The notes under the pieces were generated by a model. It had not been told where the DNA came from and ran no database searches. It saw only the letters and a list, made by a program, of their open reading frames with translations. From Paenibacillus donghaensis (lineage in GTDB: Bacteria > Bacillota > Bacilli > Paenibacillales > Paenibacillaceae), in the NCBI RefSeq assembly GCF_002192415.1, contig NZ_CP021780.1, positions 2,666,001 through 2,730,000 on the forward strand: a stretch of DNA of 64,000 bases, given 5' to 3'. The translations under genes were made by a program, and so were the position numbers. Below are positions 53,168-61,306 of this stretch, one piece after another; the stretch's first letter is position 1; every line of letters begins with the position of its first letter.

Positions 53168-53890
53168 ATGGGTCGTAAATGGAACAATATTAAGGAAAAG
53201 AAAGCATCGAAAGACGCCAACACTAGCCGGGTGTACGCGAAATTTGGTGTTGAAATTTATGTTACTGCCAAAAAAGGCGAGCCGGACCCTGAGGCCAACC
53301 GTGCGCTGAAGGTCGTTCTGGAGCGTGCCAAAACCTACAACGTGCCGAAGGCGATCATTGACCGGGCACTGGAGAAAGCCAAAGGCAGCGGTGAAGAAAG
53401 TTATGAAGAGTTGCGTTACGAAGGGTTCGGTCCCGGCGGAACGATGCTGATCGTGGAGGCTCTGACCAATAACGTTAACCGTACAGCTCCTCAGGTACGT
53501 TCGGCATTCAGCAAGAATGGCGGGAATATGGGCGTGAGCGGCTCGGTAGCCTACATGTTCGATTCCACAGCGGTTATCGGCGTAGAAGGCAAATCCGCCG
53601 ACGAAGTCATCGAGCTGCTGTTCGATGCCGAAGTCGATGTGCGCGATGTGCTGGAAGAAGACGAGGCGGTCATTGTGTACGCTGAGCCGGATCAGTTCCA
53701 CGCGGTGCAGGAGGCTTTTAAAAGCGTAGGCATTACCGAATTTACCGTGGCTGAGCTGACCATGCTGCCGCAGAATTTCGTAGCAGTGTCTGAAGACGCC
53801 CAGGCCCAATTCGACAAGCTGATTGATGCACTCGAAGAAATCGAGGATGTCCAGCAGGTCTATCACAACGCCGATTCGGAAGAGGAATAA
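53168..53890 (+). CDS. YebC/PmpR family protein (YeeI-like)
   Basis: 240 residues. The start [20 protein letters not shown] and the body ([44 protein letters not shown]) match B. subtilis YeeI over its whole length of about 239 residues. YebC proteins were described as DNA-binding regulators and, more recently, as translation factors that relieve ribosome stalling at proline stretches; YeeI is the paralogue reported to act on translation. ATG 53168 matches the family start; an in-frame ATG at 53144 would add eight residues. Three-domain family length is normal. A terminator follows. Confidence 0.93.
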   Translation: MGRKWNNIKEKKASKDANTSRVYAKFGVEIYVTAKKGEPDPEANRALKVVLERAKTYNVPKAIIDRALEKAKGSGEESYEELRYEGFGPGGTMLIVEALTNNVNRTAPQVRSAFSKNGGNMGVSGSVAYMFDSTAVIGVEGKSADEVIELLFDAEVDVRDVLEEDEAVIVYAEPDQFHAVQEAFKSVGITEFTVAELTMLPQNFVAVSEDAQAQFDKLIDALEEIEDVQQVYHNADSEEE

Positions 53891-53895
53891 TACAG

Positions 53896-53933
53896 CGGCT
53901 GCACCTCAGATTGAATGAGGGGCAGCCGTTTTA
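53896..53933 (+). terminator. Terminator of the yeeI-like gene
   Basis: CGGCTGC.CCTCA-gattgaa-TGAGG.GCAGCCG followed by TTTTATT. Confidence 0.88.
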
Positions 53934-54026
53934 TTATGATCAGGAATAACAAGGCGAGCGGGAGATGAGGTGGGTGATGTGTCGATCAGCGCTGCCTCAT
54001 TTGCTGAACTTGGTGGCAACCACGCC

Positions 54027-54209
54027 AACTGTATTTCGTACATTTATTTCGGTTCTAAATCGTCCCAAAACAACTTTAGCTGTATTTGGTGCAGTTATTT
54101 TTCGGAAAAATGCTCCTCAACGCCAAAATGGGGAATTATAAATGTACGAAATACAGTTATACCTCAATCTGCCGCCAAATTCGCTGTTATAAATGTACGA
54201 AATACAGTT
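54027..54209. repeat. Four-hairpin symmetric repeat, family B, copy 3
   Basis: Units at 54027 (AACTGTATTTCGTACATTT), 54078 (AGCTGTATTTGGTGCAGTT), 54140 and 54191 (both AAATGTACGAAATACAGTT). Pitches are 51, 62 and 51. This is the best conserved copy. The remaining gap to 54526 has no gene. Confidence 0.88.
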
Positions 54210-54526
54210 AAAATCAAAACTGCCAAAGTTACCTGTCATCATCCACACTTATCTGCTCCCAACAACCATCTGCTCCCAACAACCAACCTGCACTTTCTAC
54301 CTTCAACTTGGCTGGCGGAGGAACTTCCTCATTAACACAGCAGGCAGCAGCTCGCCTGTCCAGTTTAGCTCGGGTAGCTCCATAAGGACGACCGGGTTTA
54401 ATCCCTTCCCCCTATATACCTTGACCACGAATGAAGCAGATGTGTTAAACACATCCTATTCAGGGTAATCACTACTACATCCATACTACAACATGACATT
54501 AGAGGCAAGATCAAGGGGGACATCGT

Positions 54527-55372
54527 ATGAAATGGAGAGGCAGAAGAGGAAGCTCCAACGTAGAAGACCGCAGAGGCAGCGGTGGCGGAGGAGGCTTGGG
54601 CGGCGGTAAACTAATCGGCGGGGGAATTGGCGGCATAGTGATTCTGCTGATTGTCACCCTGCTGGGCGGCAATCCGGGAGATCTGCTCGATGGCATTACC
54701 GGCGGCGGCTCAGACACCAGTGCTCCCTATACTGAAACGCAACAGGAGAAGGAGCTAGCGGACTTCGTGTCTGTAGTGCTGGCGGATACAGAGGACGTAT
54801 GGTCAGAAGTATTCCAGCAAAACAACCAGGTCTACGAGAATCCCAAGCTGGTCTTATACACGGAGAGTGTGCAATCGGCTTGCGGGGTATCGGGCGCTTC
54901 GGCGGGCCCCTTCTATTGTCCGGGGGATCAGAAGCTGTACATAGACCTTAGCTTCTATGATGAGCTGCAGCGGGAGTTCCAGGCTCCCGGCGACTTCGCG
55001 ATGGCTTATGTCATTGCCCATGAGGTGGGGCATCATGTGCAGACTCTGCTCGGAGCATCCGACACGCTGAATGCCCAGCGCCAGCAGCTAAGTGAGACGC
55101 AATTTAACCAGAAGCTGGTCCAATTCGAGCTTCAGGCAGACTATCTCGCAGGTGTATGGGCGCATCATGCACAAGGGATGAACCTGCTGGAGGAAGGCGA
55201 TCTGGATGAAGCTCTCACCGCAGCCAGTGCAGTGGGCGATGATACGATCCAGAAGAAGGCCCAAGGGTACGTTGTTCCCGAGAGCTTCACGCACGGCACC
55301 GCCGAGCAGCGCAAAAGTTCATTCTACAGCGGCTTCGAGTCCGGTACGTTGGCCGGAGCCTCGGGCTTGTGA
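54527..55372 (+). CDS. Neutral zinc metallopeptidase (YpfJ family)
   Basis: 281 residues. A basic, Gly-rich N-terminus is followed by one membrane span (IGGIVILLIVTLLGG). The extracellular domain has CGVSGASAGPFYCPGDQKLYID, the active-site VIAHEVGHHVQ (HExxH) and QADYLAGVWAHH with the likely third ligand. The C-terminal region ends SFTHGTAEQRKSSFYSGFESG, as usual for the family (DUF2342/YpfJ-like, PF04228). Its substrates are unknown. AAGGGGG lies before the ATG. Monocistronic, followed by a terminator and two family A repeats. Confidence 0.9.
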   Translation: MKWRGRRGSSNVEDRRGSGGGGGLGGGKLIGGGIGGIVILLIVTLLGGNPGDLLDGITGGGSDTSAPYTETQQEKELADFVSVVLADTEDVWSEVFQQNNQVYENPKLVLYTESVQSACGVSGASAGPFYCPGDQKLYIDLSFYDELQREFQAPGDFAMAYVIAHEVGHHVQTLLGASDTLNAQRQQLSETQFNQKLVQFELQADYLAGVWAHHAQGMNLLEEGDLDEALTAASAVGDDTIQKKAQGYVVPESFTHGTAEQRKSSFYSGFESGTLAGASGL

Positions 55373-55488
55373 TTGCGGCATCAGCCGGTACATGCAGGAA
55401 TGAATTGACTTTTAAAATGGACTTCATTACTATAAGTGTAGTCCAATAAGGCGATGGAGTTCGCCATAACTGTCTCATGCAGACTAAT

Positions 55489-55527
55489 GACTCCTACCAG
55501 TGAACAGCGCTGGTAGGAGTCTGTTTT
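55489..55527 (+). terminator. Terminator of the metallopeptidase gene
   Basis: GACTCCTACCAG-tgaacagcg-CTGGTAGGAGTC followed by TGTTTT. Confidence 0.88.
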
Positions 55528-55660
55528 GAATTATAGGAATTAATAGGTTCTATGCTATAATTTATCCTTCTATTTCTCGCAGAAACGGATGCCTGAAAGC
55601 GATACGTAGTATCGCTGCTTCGGAAGCATACGCTTCTGCAGAGGACGGCGAAGCCGTTTC
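55528..55660 (+). repeat. Dispersed structured repeat, family A, tandem copy 1
   Basis: The head is diverged (GGAATTAATAGGTTCTATGC TATAATTTATCC) but the tail is nearly identical to 13218-13292 and 55725-55798, with hairpin AGCGATAC-GTA-GTATCGCT inside GAAACGG...CCGTTTC. Confidence 0.8.
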
Positions 55661-55665
55661 TTCTT

Positions 55666-55798
55666 AAAATATAAGAATTTATATGTTTCACGCTATCCAT
55701 TATCCTTTTATTTCTCGCAGAAACGGATGCCTGAAAGCGATACGTAGTATCGCTGCTTCGGAAGCATACGCTTTTGCAGAGGACGGCGAAGCCGTTTC
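55666..55798 (+). repeat. Dispersed structured repeat, family A, tandem copy 2
   Basis: Head AATATAAGAATTTATATG TTTCACGCTATCC and the same tail as copy 1, in direct orientation with a pitch of 138 bases. The ClC gene starts 43 bases later. Confidence 0.82.
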
Positions 55799-55840
55799 CA
55801 CTTGTGTAGAGAGCTAATCTGATTTCGGGAGTCCGTAAGT

Positions 55841-57178
55841 ATGAGAGACAAACTAGTAATCTGGCGTAAATTCGCCGCTGAGAGAAGTTACACCGCGCTT
55901 TGGAGCACCTTCATGAAATGGACGATTCTGGGTTCCATAGTCGGACTGCTGGCCGGGAGCGCATCGGCGGTTTTCCTGGAAAGTCTGGATTACGTCACAT
56001 CAGCTCGGCTGAGCCAGCCTTGGCTGTTGTATCTGCTGCCGCTGGGCGGCGCATTAGTCAGCTATCTGTATATGAAGGTAGGAGAGAGCAGCTCCAGGGG
56101 CAACAATCTGATTCTCGAACAGATTCAGGAGGGCAAAGAAACCATCCCGCTCAGGATGGCACCGCTGGTCTTGTTCGGCACGCTGATCACCCATTTGTTC
56201 GGCGGTTCCGCCGGGCGGGAAGGGACCGCTGTCCAGATGGGCGGTAGCCTTGCCGATGCATTCGGCCGCTGGATCAAGATCAGCCCGCTGGATCGCAAGA
56301 TCCTGCTGATGTGCGGGATCAGCGCAGGCTTTGGCTCGATTTTTGGCACCCCGCTTGCAGGTACGTTATTCGGCTTGGAGGTAGCGACACTGGGAATCAT
56401 CAGCCAACAGGCCTTGCTGCCCTGTTTTGTGGCCAGCTTCATCGGGGATCTGGTAACCACCAAGCTGTGGGGTGTGCAGCATATCCATTATGCTGTGAGT
56501 GAATACCCGGCGCTGAATCTTCCCGTACTGCTGAAGGTAGTGCTGGCTTCCGTACTATTTGGATTGACCAGTCTGCTGTTCAGCGAAACGATTCATTTTC
56601 TCAAAAAAAGCTTGGCCGCCATCATCCACAGTCCGGTATTAAGAAGCGCAGCAGGCGGACTGATTGTTATCGCACTTGTATACATAGTAGGTTCGCGCGA
56701 CTACCTGGGACTTGGCATTCCGCTGATTAGCAGTTCTTTTGAAGAGGGCGTGTCGACGTTTGCCTTCCTCTGGAAGCTGATCTTCACCACACTTACGCTC
56801 GGAACTGGTTTCCAGGGCGGGGAGGTGACACCGCTGTTCGCCATTGGAGCGACATTGGGTGACACTTTGGCAGGCATTCTTCATCTATACGGGCCATTTC
56901 TGGCCTCGCTGGGATTCATCGCCGTCTTCTGCGGAGCGGCTAATACGCCGATCGCCTGTTTCCTGATGGGCATCGAATTGTTCGGCTCGCAGGGTGCGGT
57001 ATACATGTTCATTGCTTGTCTGGTCAGCTATTTATGCTCCGGCCACAGCGGGATCTATACCTCACAGCAGATTGGCATCTCCAAAAGCCAGCTGATCACC
57101 TACCCGGCAGGGACTAGCCTGGCAACGGCCAAACTGCGGCGTGCAGAAGCTAAAGCGAACAATAAAAATGGCATATAA
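55841..57178 (+). CDS. ClC family chloride channel/transporter
   Basis: 445 residues, about ten to twelve hydrophobic helices. Ion-path motifs: FGGSAGREGTAVQMG (GREGx with the gating glutamate), GFGSIFGTPLAGTLFGLE, and TGFQGGEVTPLFAIGATLGD (variant of GxFxP). The gating glutamate is present. The early GSGIP motif is not obvious (SSSRGNNLILEQI in its place), as in the voltage-gated ClC group of YfeO/EriC-like fluoride/chloride proteins. No CBS domains. GGGAG lies 10 bases before the ATG. Confidence 0.88.
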   Translation: MRDKLVIWRKFAAERSYTALWSTFMKWTILGSIVGLLAGSASAVFLESLDYVTSARLSQPWLLYLLPLGGALVSYLYMKVGESSSRGNNLILEQIQEGKETIPLRMAPLVLFGTLITHLFGGSAGREGTAVQMGGSLADAFGRWIKISPLDRKILLMCGISAGFGSIFGTPLAGTLFGLEVATLGIISQQALLPCFVASFIGDLVTTKLWGVQHIHYAVSEYPALNLPVLLKVVLASVLFGLTSLLFSETIHFLKKSLAAIIHSPVLRSAAGGLIVIALVYIVGSRDYLGLGIPLISSSFEEGVSTFAFLWKLIFTTLTLGTGFQGGEVTPLFAIGATLGDTLAGILHLYGPFLASLGFIAVFCGAANTPIACFLMGIELFGSQGAVYMFIACLVSYLCSGHSGIYTSQQIGISKSQLITYPAGTSLATAKLRRAEAKANNKNGI

Positions 57179-57284
57179 CAATAATTATTTATTGTTTATC
57201 GATATATTTTTATTGAAAATACCTTTTAGATCTGTTAATGTTAATTGCAAGAACAACAATACATTTCTAAAAGGAGTTTATGTT

Positions 57285-57818
57285 ATGAAATCCAAAATTT
57301 GGTTTAAAGTTGGTTCCAATGTATCTCTTGTGCTTTTTTATTTCATGATCGTTCTGGGTATAGCCTCGGTGATCGGACATTATGTGGGAGAATTCGAGCC
57401 TATCTTTGGACAATTTGATCTGGTGTTCAATGAATACCCTGCCCTGTATGCCGATCAGTCCTTTATTAACCTTTCCTTATTAACTGTTATAGCTGTCTTT
57501 GCTTTCTCCATTCTTTTTACATGGTACATGCACAAGCTGTTGAAGAACATCTATAAAGAGAGTCTGTTTATGCAGCAGAATGTTACTATTTTGTTCAAAT
57601 TGGGGATCACCTTCCTGGTTCTGGGTTGCAGCTTTAATTATATGGATGGATTGTTGGCAGTAAGAGCACTGGATACTCTGGAGATCGCCAATGCAAGCCT
57701 TGTTTATGCGAATCTGTCTTATATCGACCCTTTAATTGGCGGAATTCTGCTGCTGATCATTGCTTCGGCACTGAAAGTTGCGGTACGGGCAGTTGAAGAG
57801 AACAACCAAACCATATAA
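57285..57818 (+). CDS. DUF2975 membrane protein (YoaS-like)
   Basis: 177 residues, four membrane spans (about 10-32, 62-85, 105-125, 145-165) in the DUF2975 pattern. AAAAGGAG 8 bases before ATG 57285 fixes the start; the open frame extends upstream into the ClC gene. The next gene, 15 bases on, is a small Cro-like regulator, and this pair is conserved in Firmicutes (yoaS-yozG in B. subtilis). Function is unknown. It is likely that the regulator controls the pair. Confidence 0.88.
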   Translation: MKSKIWFKVGSNVSLVLFYFMIVLGIASVIGHYVGEFEPIFGQFDLVFNEYPALYADQSFINLSLLTVIAVFAFSILFTWYMHKLLKNIYKESLFMQQNVTILFKLGITFLVLGCSFNYMDGLLAVRALDTLEIANASLVYANLSYIDPLIGGILLLIIASALKVAVRAVEENNQTI

Positions 57819-57833
57819 GCGAAGTAGGGGATA

Positions 57834-58058
57834 ATGATGATACGCATAAAGCTTGATGTGATGATGGCTGAACGTAAAATGTCTCTAAACCGACTCTCCG
57901 AGCTGGTCGATCTTACCCCGGCCAACCTGTCCATCCTCAAGAATGAGAAGGGTAAGGCGATCCGCTTCACCACGCTGGACGCCTTGTGCAAAGCGCTGAA
58001 CTGTCAGCCCGGCGATCTGCTGGAGTACATTCAGAACACAGAGGAACCACAAACCTGA
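57834..58058 (+). CDS. Small Xre/Cro-type HTH regulator (YozG-like)
   Basis: 74 residues, almost entirely a helix-turn-helix: RKMSLNRLSELVDLTPANLS, then FTTLDALCKALNCQPGDLLEY, the ending typical of YozG/HTH_26 proteins. It lacks a sensor domain. Translation starts at one of two adjacent ATG codons (57834 or 57837) after GTAGGGG. It is paired with the DUF2975 membrane gene, and the alanyl-tRNA editing gene starts 16 bases later, so all three may be cotranscribed. Confidence 0.9.
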   Translation: MMIRIKLDVMMAERKMSLNRLSELVDLTPANLSILKNEKGKAIRFTTLDALCKALNCQPGDLLEYIQNTEEPQT

Positions 58059-58074
58059 GGAAGAAAGGACATCA

Positions 58075-59247
58075 ATGATGACTGATAAACTGTATTATGA
58101 TTCCGCCTATATCTCCATGTGGGAAACGACCATTCAAGAGGTGCTGGAACGGGAGGACGGGATTTATGTGGCGCTTGAGCAAACGGCCTTCTACCCGCAT
58201 GGTGGGGGCCAGCCCTGTGACAGGGGGGAGATCTCGGGCATCGCTGTTCTTGATGTAGTAAGTGAAGAGGGCAAGGTACTGCATAAGCTGGAAAGTTTGC
58301 CGCAAGAACGGCAGGGAAGCTGCCGGCTCGACTGGGAGACGCGGTTTGACCATATGCAACAGCATAGCGGACAGCATCTGCTCTCCGCCGTCTGTCTGAA
58401 ACTGGCCGGGGCGGTGACGGCAAGCTTCCATCTGGGCAATGAGGATTGTACGATCGATGTGGAAAGGGTAGAATTGTCGGAGACGCTGCTCGCCTCCATT
58501 GAGCAGGAGGTTAATCTGGAGATTTACCGTAACCACCGGATTGTCAGCCATTGGGTAAGCGCGCAGGAAGCTGCCAAACTGCCGCTGGTCAAAGCACCCA
58601 CAGTGACAGAGGAAATCCGGATTGTAGAGATCCAAGAGGTGGAGTACAACGCCTGCGGCGGAACACATGTAGCTGCAACGGGTGAGATCGGCATAATCAA
58701 GCTGCTGAGAACGGAGAAGATCAAAGGCAAGACACGAATCTATTTCAAATGCGGCACCCGTGCCCTGAACGAATTCAATGAACAGATGAAGATTCTGGCA
58801 GCCCTGTCCGTCAGGTTCAATACCGGCAAAGAAGAGATTATGGACCGCATTCAAAAAGCGGATCAGGAGCAGAAGCTGCTTCAGTCGCAGCTGAACGCGG
58901 CCAAGGAGCAGCTCGACAGTTATTTGGCACAAGAGCTGCTGGCGCAAGAGGATGGAGGGCTGATCTCGTATATTTTTGCGGACAAGCCGCTGAAGGATCT
59001 CCAGAGCCTTGCCACTAAGCTGACCGCTCAGACGGATGCTGCTGTATTGCTGGCCACGACGATGGAGAGTAAGCTGGTGTATGCCCACAGCGGCAGCGGT
59101 GAGTTGTCTTGCGGAGCCTTTTTTAAGACGCATCTGGCAGGCTTTAACGGCAAAGGCGGCGGCAGCGCAGTCATGGCCCAGGCCGGATTCCCGTCATGGG
59201 ATGAGGCCCTTTCGTTCTATGAGTTCACAAGAGCACAAGCACGTTAG
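58075..59247 (+). CDS. Alanyl-tRNA editing protein (AlaX-type with DHHA1 domain)
   Basis: 390 residues. The N-terminal part resembles the AlaRS beta barrel (QTAFYPHGGGQPCDRG). The editing domain has HMQQHSGQHLLSA (HxxxH zinc site) and YNACGGTHVAATGEIG (Cys and His ligands). A helical linker (QKADQEQKLLQSQLNAAKE) and a DHHA1 domain (GKGGGSAVMAQAG) end the protein, so this is the long AlaX-L form. It would hydrolyse Ser or Gly wrongly attached to tRNA-Ala. AAAGGA precedes two ATG codons (58075, 58078). A bidirectional terminator follows. Confidence 0.92.
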   Translation: MMTDKLYYDSAYISMWETTIQEVLEREDGIYVALEQTAFYPHGGGQPCDRGEISGIAVLDVVSEEGKVLHKLESLPQERQGSCRLDWETRFDHMQQHSGQHLLSAVCLKLAGAVTASFHLGNEDCTIDVERVELSETLLASIEQEVNLEIYRNHRIVSHWVSAQEAAKLPLVKAPTVTEEIRIVEIQEVEYNACGGTHVAATGEIGIIKLLRTEKIKGKTRIYFKCGTRALNEFNEQMKILAALSVRFNTGKEEIMDRIQKADQEQKLLQSQLNAAKEQLDSYLAQELLAQEDGGLISYIFADKPLKDLQSLATKLTAQTDAAVLLATTMESKLVYAHSGSGELSCGAFFKTHLAGFNGKGGGSAVMAQAGFPSWDEALSFYEFTRAQAR

Positions 59248-59262
59248 AATATGAAAATAAAG

Positions 59263-59296
59263 CACCCCTGATGCATAGCGCATCAGGGGTGTTTTT
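59263..59296. terminator. Bidirectional terminator
   Basis: CACCCCTGATGC...GCATCAGGGGTG followed by five T on the plus strand; an A-rich flank serves the opposite strand. The last codons and stop of the minus-strand acetyltransferase gene lie inside it. Confidence 0.9.
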
Positions 59297-59855
59297 GCGG
59301 CCGAAAGCTGACCTTGTGGAAATTGTTGATTGCCTTGAACAGCGATTGCCCTTCGTCCTTAACCATAAAGTCCGGTTCAAGCGGCAGCAGCATGGCCTGA
59401 TAAGGCTCAGGCACCCAGATATACTGATGGATATAGGCCGTCAGCATGAACCCGCAGCGCTCCCAGAAGTGCACCCGCTCCCAGTGAACTGGGCTGTTTC
59501 CGGCTTCTACTTCGATCACCAGTGCCTTCAGCTGGAAGCTGTGCACCGCCCATTCCCGGATCTGCCGCAGAAACAACGTCCCCAATCCCTGGCCCCGATG
59601 ATCCTCACGTACAGCCATATAGTCAATAATCAGCACCTGTTCCGGGTCTTTCCCTCCAAGTCCGGTGATTGCCATCGCTATATACTCGCCGCCGCTCCTT
59701 CCGATATGCAGACAGGCAAGCTTACGCTCCACCATGCTGCGCAGAATGGACACAGGCTTGGCCCCTGACGGAAAAGCAGTCAAATACAGCGGTTCTACTC
59801 TGCTCCATAACTCTTCATCCCAATCTTCGAGTGTTGCGAAATCAAGTTTCATCAT
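59283..59855 (-). CDS. GNAT family N-acetyltransferase
   Basis: 190 residues. Acetyl-CoA loop: MAVREDHRGQGLGTLFL (R/Q-x-x-G-x-G/A pattern), preceded by ILIIDYM strand beta 4 and followed by LKALVIEVE. The substrate is unknown; the C-terminal half (FWERCGFMLTAYIHQY) is usual for the family. AGAGGTG lies before two adjacent ATG codons (59855 and 59852), either of which may be used. Divergent from the TetR operon. Confidence 0.88.
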   Translation of the reverse strand: MMKLDFATLEDWDEELWSRVEPLYLTAFPSGAKPVSILRSMVERKLACLHIGRSGGEYIAMAITGLGGKDPEQVLIIDYMAVREDHRGQGLGTLFLRQIREWAVHSFQLKALVIEVEAGNSPVHWERVHFWERCGFMLTAYIHQYIWVPEPYQAMLLPLEPDFMVKDEGQSLFKAINNFHKVSFRPQKHP

Positions 59856-59932
59856 GAGTCACCTCTGGTTTCATCATAGCAGAGGAGGTGGGTAAGAGTA
59901 CAACCGGCGCAAGCCCCCGATACAGAGAAGCC

Positions 59933-59983
59933 TTGACAGAAACGACACCAGTGTCATAAAATTAAAAAGCGACATCATTGTCG
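59933..59983 (+). promoter_or_regulatory. Promoter with two TetR-type operators
   Basis: TTGACA (59933-59938), 18 bases, TAAAAT (59957-59962). GACAC-CA-GTGTC (59944-59955) lies between the -35 and -10 boxes. CGACA-TCAT-TGTCG (59970-59983) lies after the start point. Both share CGACA-N-TGTC half-sites, so the TetR protein encoded next probably represses its own operon through them. Confidence 0.8.
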
Positions 59984-60017
59984 TTTTATAGCGAAGCAAT
60001 CTGATGGAGGAATTACC

Positions 60018-60608
60018 ATGACAGAGAAATCAGCGTTAAAAAAACGTCTTATCCTGGAGGCCGCCCACCAGGTATTTATCCGTAAAGGCTTCACCGCCGC
60101 TACAATGACGGATATCGTGGAGCAATGCGGCATCAGCCGGGGCGGCTTGTACAGGTATTACAGCTCCACGGAGGAGCTGTTTCGGGCGTTAATGAGCGAG
60201 AATACGGATACGATGCGAGCGGCTTTTGAAGATATGATGGGGGCAGGCATGACATTCCGTGATATCATGGAGCTTTTTATTCAGGAGCAGAAAGTGGAGC
60301 TGCTGGAGATCCACCATAGCCTGATGACGGCAGCCTATGAATTTTTTCTCTCCCATAAATCCGCTGGGGACCGTGAGCTGCTGCGCGGGCAATATGAACA
60401 GAATACAACGCTGCTGGCCGGGTTAATCAGCTATGGCAATCAACGCGGGGAGCTCGAAGTCGACTCGGCTCCGGCTGCCGCCAGCCGGATTGTCGTATTC
60501 ATTGAAGGCTTGCGTGTACTCAGCCTGTCGGTGGAGCTGACCGAAGCTTTTATCACTGAGCAGTTGGGCTTTATTCAGAACCAGCTCTATGGAAGGAACA
60601 ACGCCTAA
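60018..60608 (+). CDS. TetR/AcrR family transcriptional regulator
   Basis: 196 residues. The N-terminal helix-turn-helix has GFTAATMTDIVEQCGISRGGLYRYY, typical of TetR/AcrR proteins. The ligand domain is all-helical, with QEQKVELLEIHHSLMTAAYE. TGGAGG precedes the ATG. The gene overlaps the ABC ATPase gene by one base (TAATG), forming a three-gene operon. It probably represses the operon through the palindromes at 59944 and 59970 until a toxic compound exported by the ABC pump binds. Confidence 0.92.
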   Translation: MTEKSALKKRLILEAAHQVFIRKGFTAATMTDIVEQCGISRGGLYRYYSSTEELFRALMSENTDTMRAAFEDMMGAGMTFRDIMELFIQEQKVELLEIHHSLMTAAYEFFLSHKSAGDRELLRGQYEQNTTLLAGLISYGNQRGELEVDSAPAAASRIVVFIEGLRVLSLSVELTEAFITEQLGFIQNQLYGRNNA

Positions 60609-61306
60609 TGAGAGCAGGACTAAGCGTTCACAAGATAACGAAGCAATACCGCGAGCAGGAGCTTGTGCTGAAGGAGGTAACGCTGGAGGTGGAGGAGGGC
60701 TCGTTCACAGCCATCGTAGGACCCAGCGGCTCAGGCAAAAGCACCTTGCTGAACATCATGTCCGGCTTGCAGAAGCCGAGCAGCGGTGAAGTGTATATCA
60801 ACGGGAACAATATTACCCGCTTCAGCGAGAAGGAAATGGCCAACCTGCGGAGGAGGTCGCTGGGGCAGATTTTTCAGGGCTATTATCTGATGTCCCATCT
60901 CACGGCTGAAGAGAATATTCGCATGGGCCTGCCGGTATCCGGTGACAGCCAAACGGTTCAGGAGCTGGCGCAGCTGCTGGATATCGAGGGGATTCTCGGC
61001 CAATTTCCCAGGCAGATGTCCGGAGGCCAGCAGCAGCGGGTGGCGATTGCCAGAGCCTTGATCAAGAAACCGCAGGTTCTGTTCTGCGATGAGGCTACTG
61101 GAGCATTGGATGAGCTGAACAGCAAGAAGGTGATCGCCCTGCTGCATCAGGTAAGGCTGCAATATGGAGTTACAGTGCTGTTCATCACCCACAATCCGGA
61201 GATTGCACGGACTGCGCAGCGGGTTATTACTATGAAAGACGGTTCTGTTCATAAGGATGTTGTCAATGCCAAGCCGATCCGGGCAGAAGAGATGAGCTGG
61301 GCATGA
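60608..61306 (+). CDS. ABC transporter ATP-binding protein (MacB/BceA-like)
   Basis: 232 residues. Walker A GPSGSGKST (about 42), Q-loop GQIFQGYYLMSHL, signature MSGGQQQR, Walker B VLFCDEATGALDE, switch His in FITHNPE. Walker B reads DEATGALD rather than the usual DEPTGALD. It is coupled by ATGA to the large FtsX-type permease gene. The set TetR-ATPase-FtsX permease is a common drug or peptide exporter arrangement in Firmicutes. Confidence 0.92.
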   Translation: MRAGLSVHKITKQYREQELVLKEVTLEVEEGSFTAIVGPSGSGKSTLLNIMSGLQKPSSGEVYINGNNITRFSEKEMANLRRRSLGQIFQGYYLMSHLTAEENIRMGLPVSGDSQTVQELAQLLDIEGILGQFPRQMSGGQQQRVAIARALIKKPQVLFCDEATGALDELNSKKVIALLHQVRLQYGVTVLFITHNPEIARTAQRVITMKDGSVHKDVVNAKPIRAEEMSWA

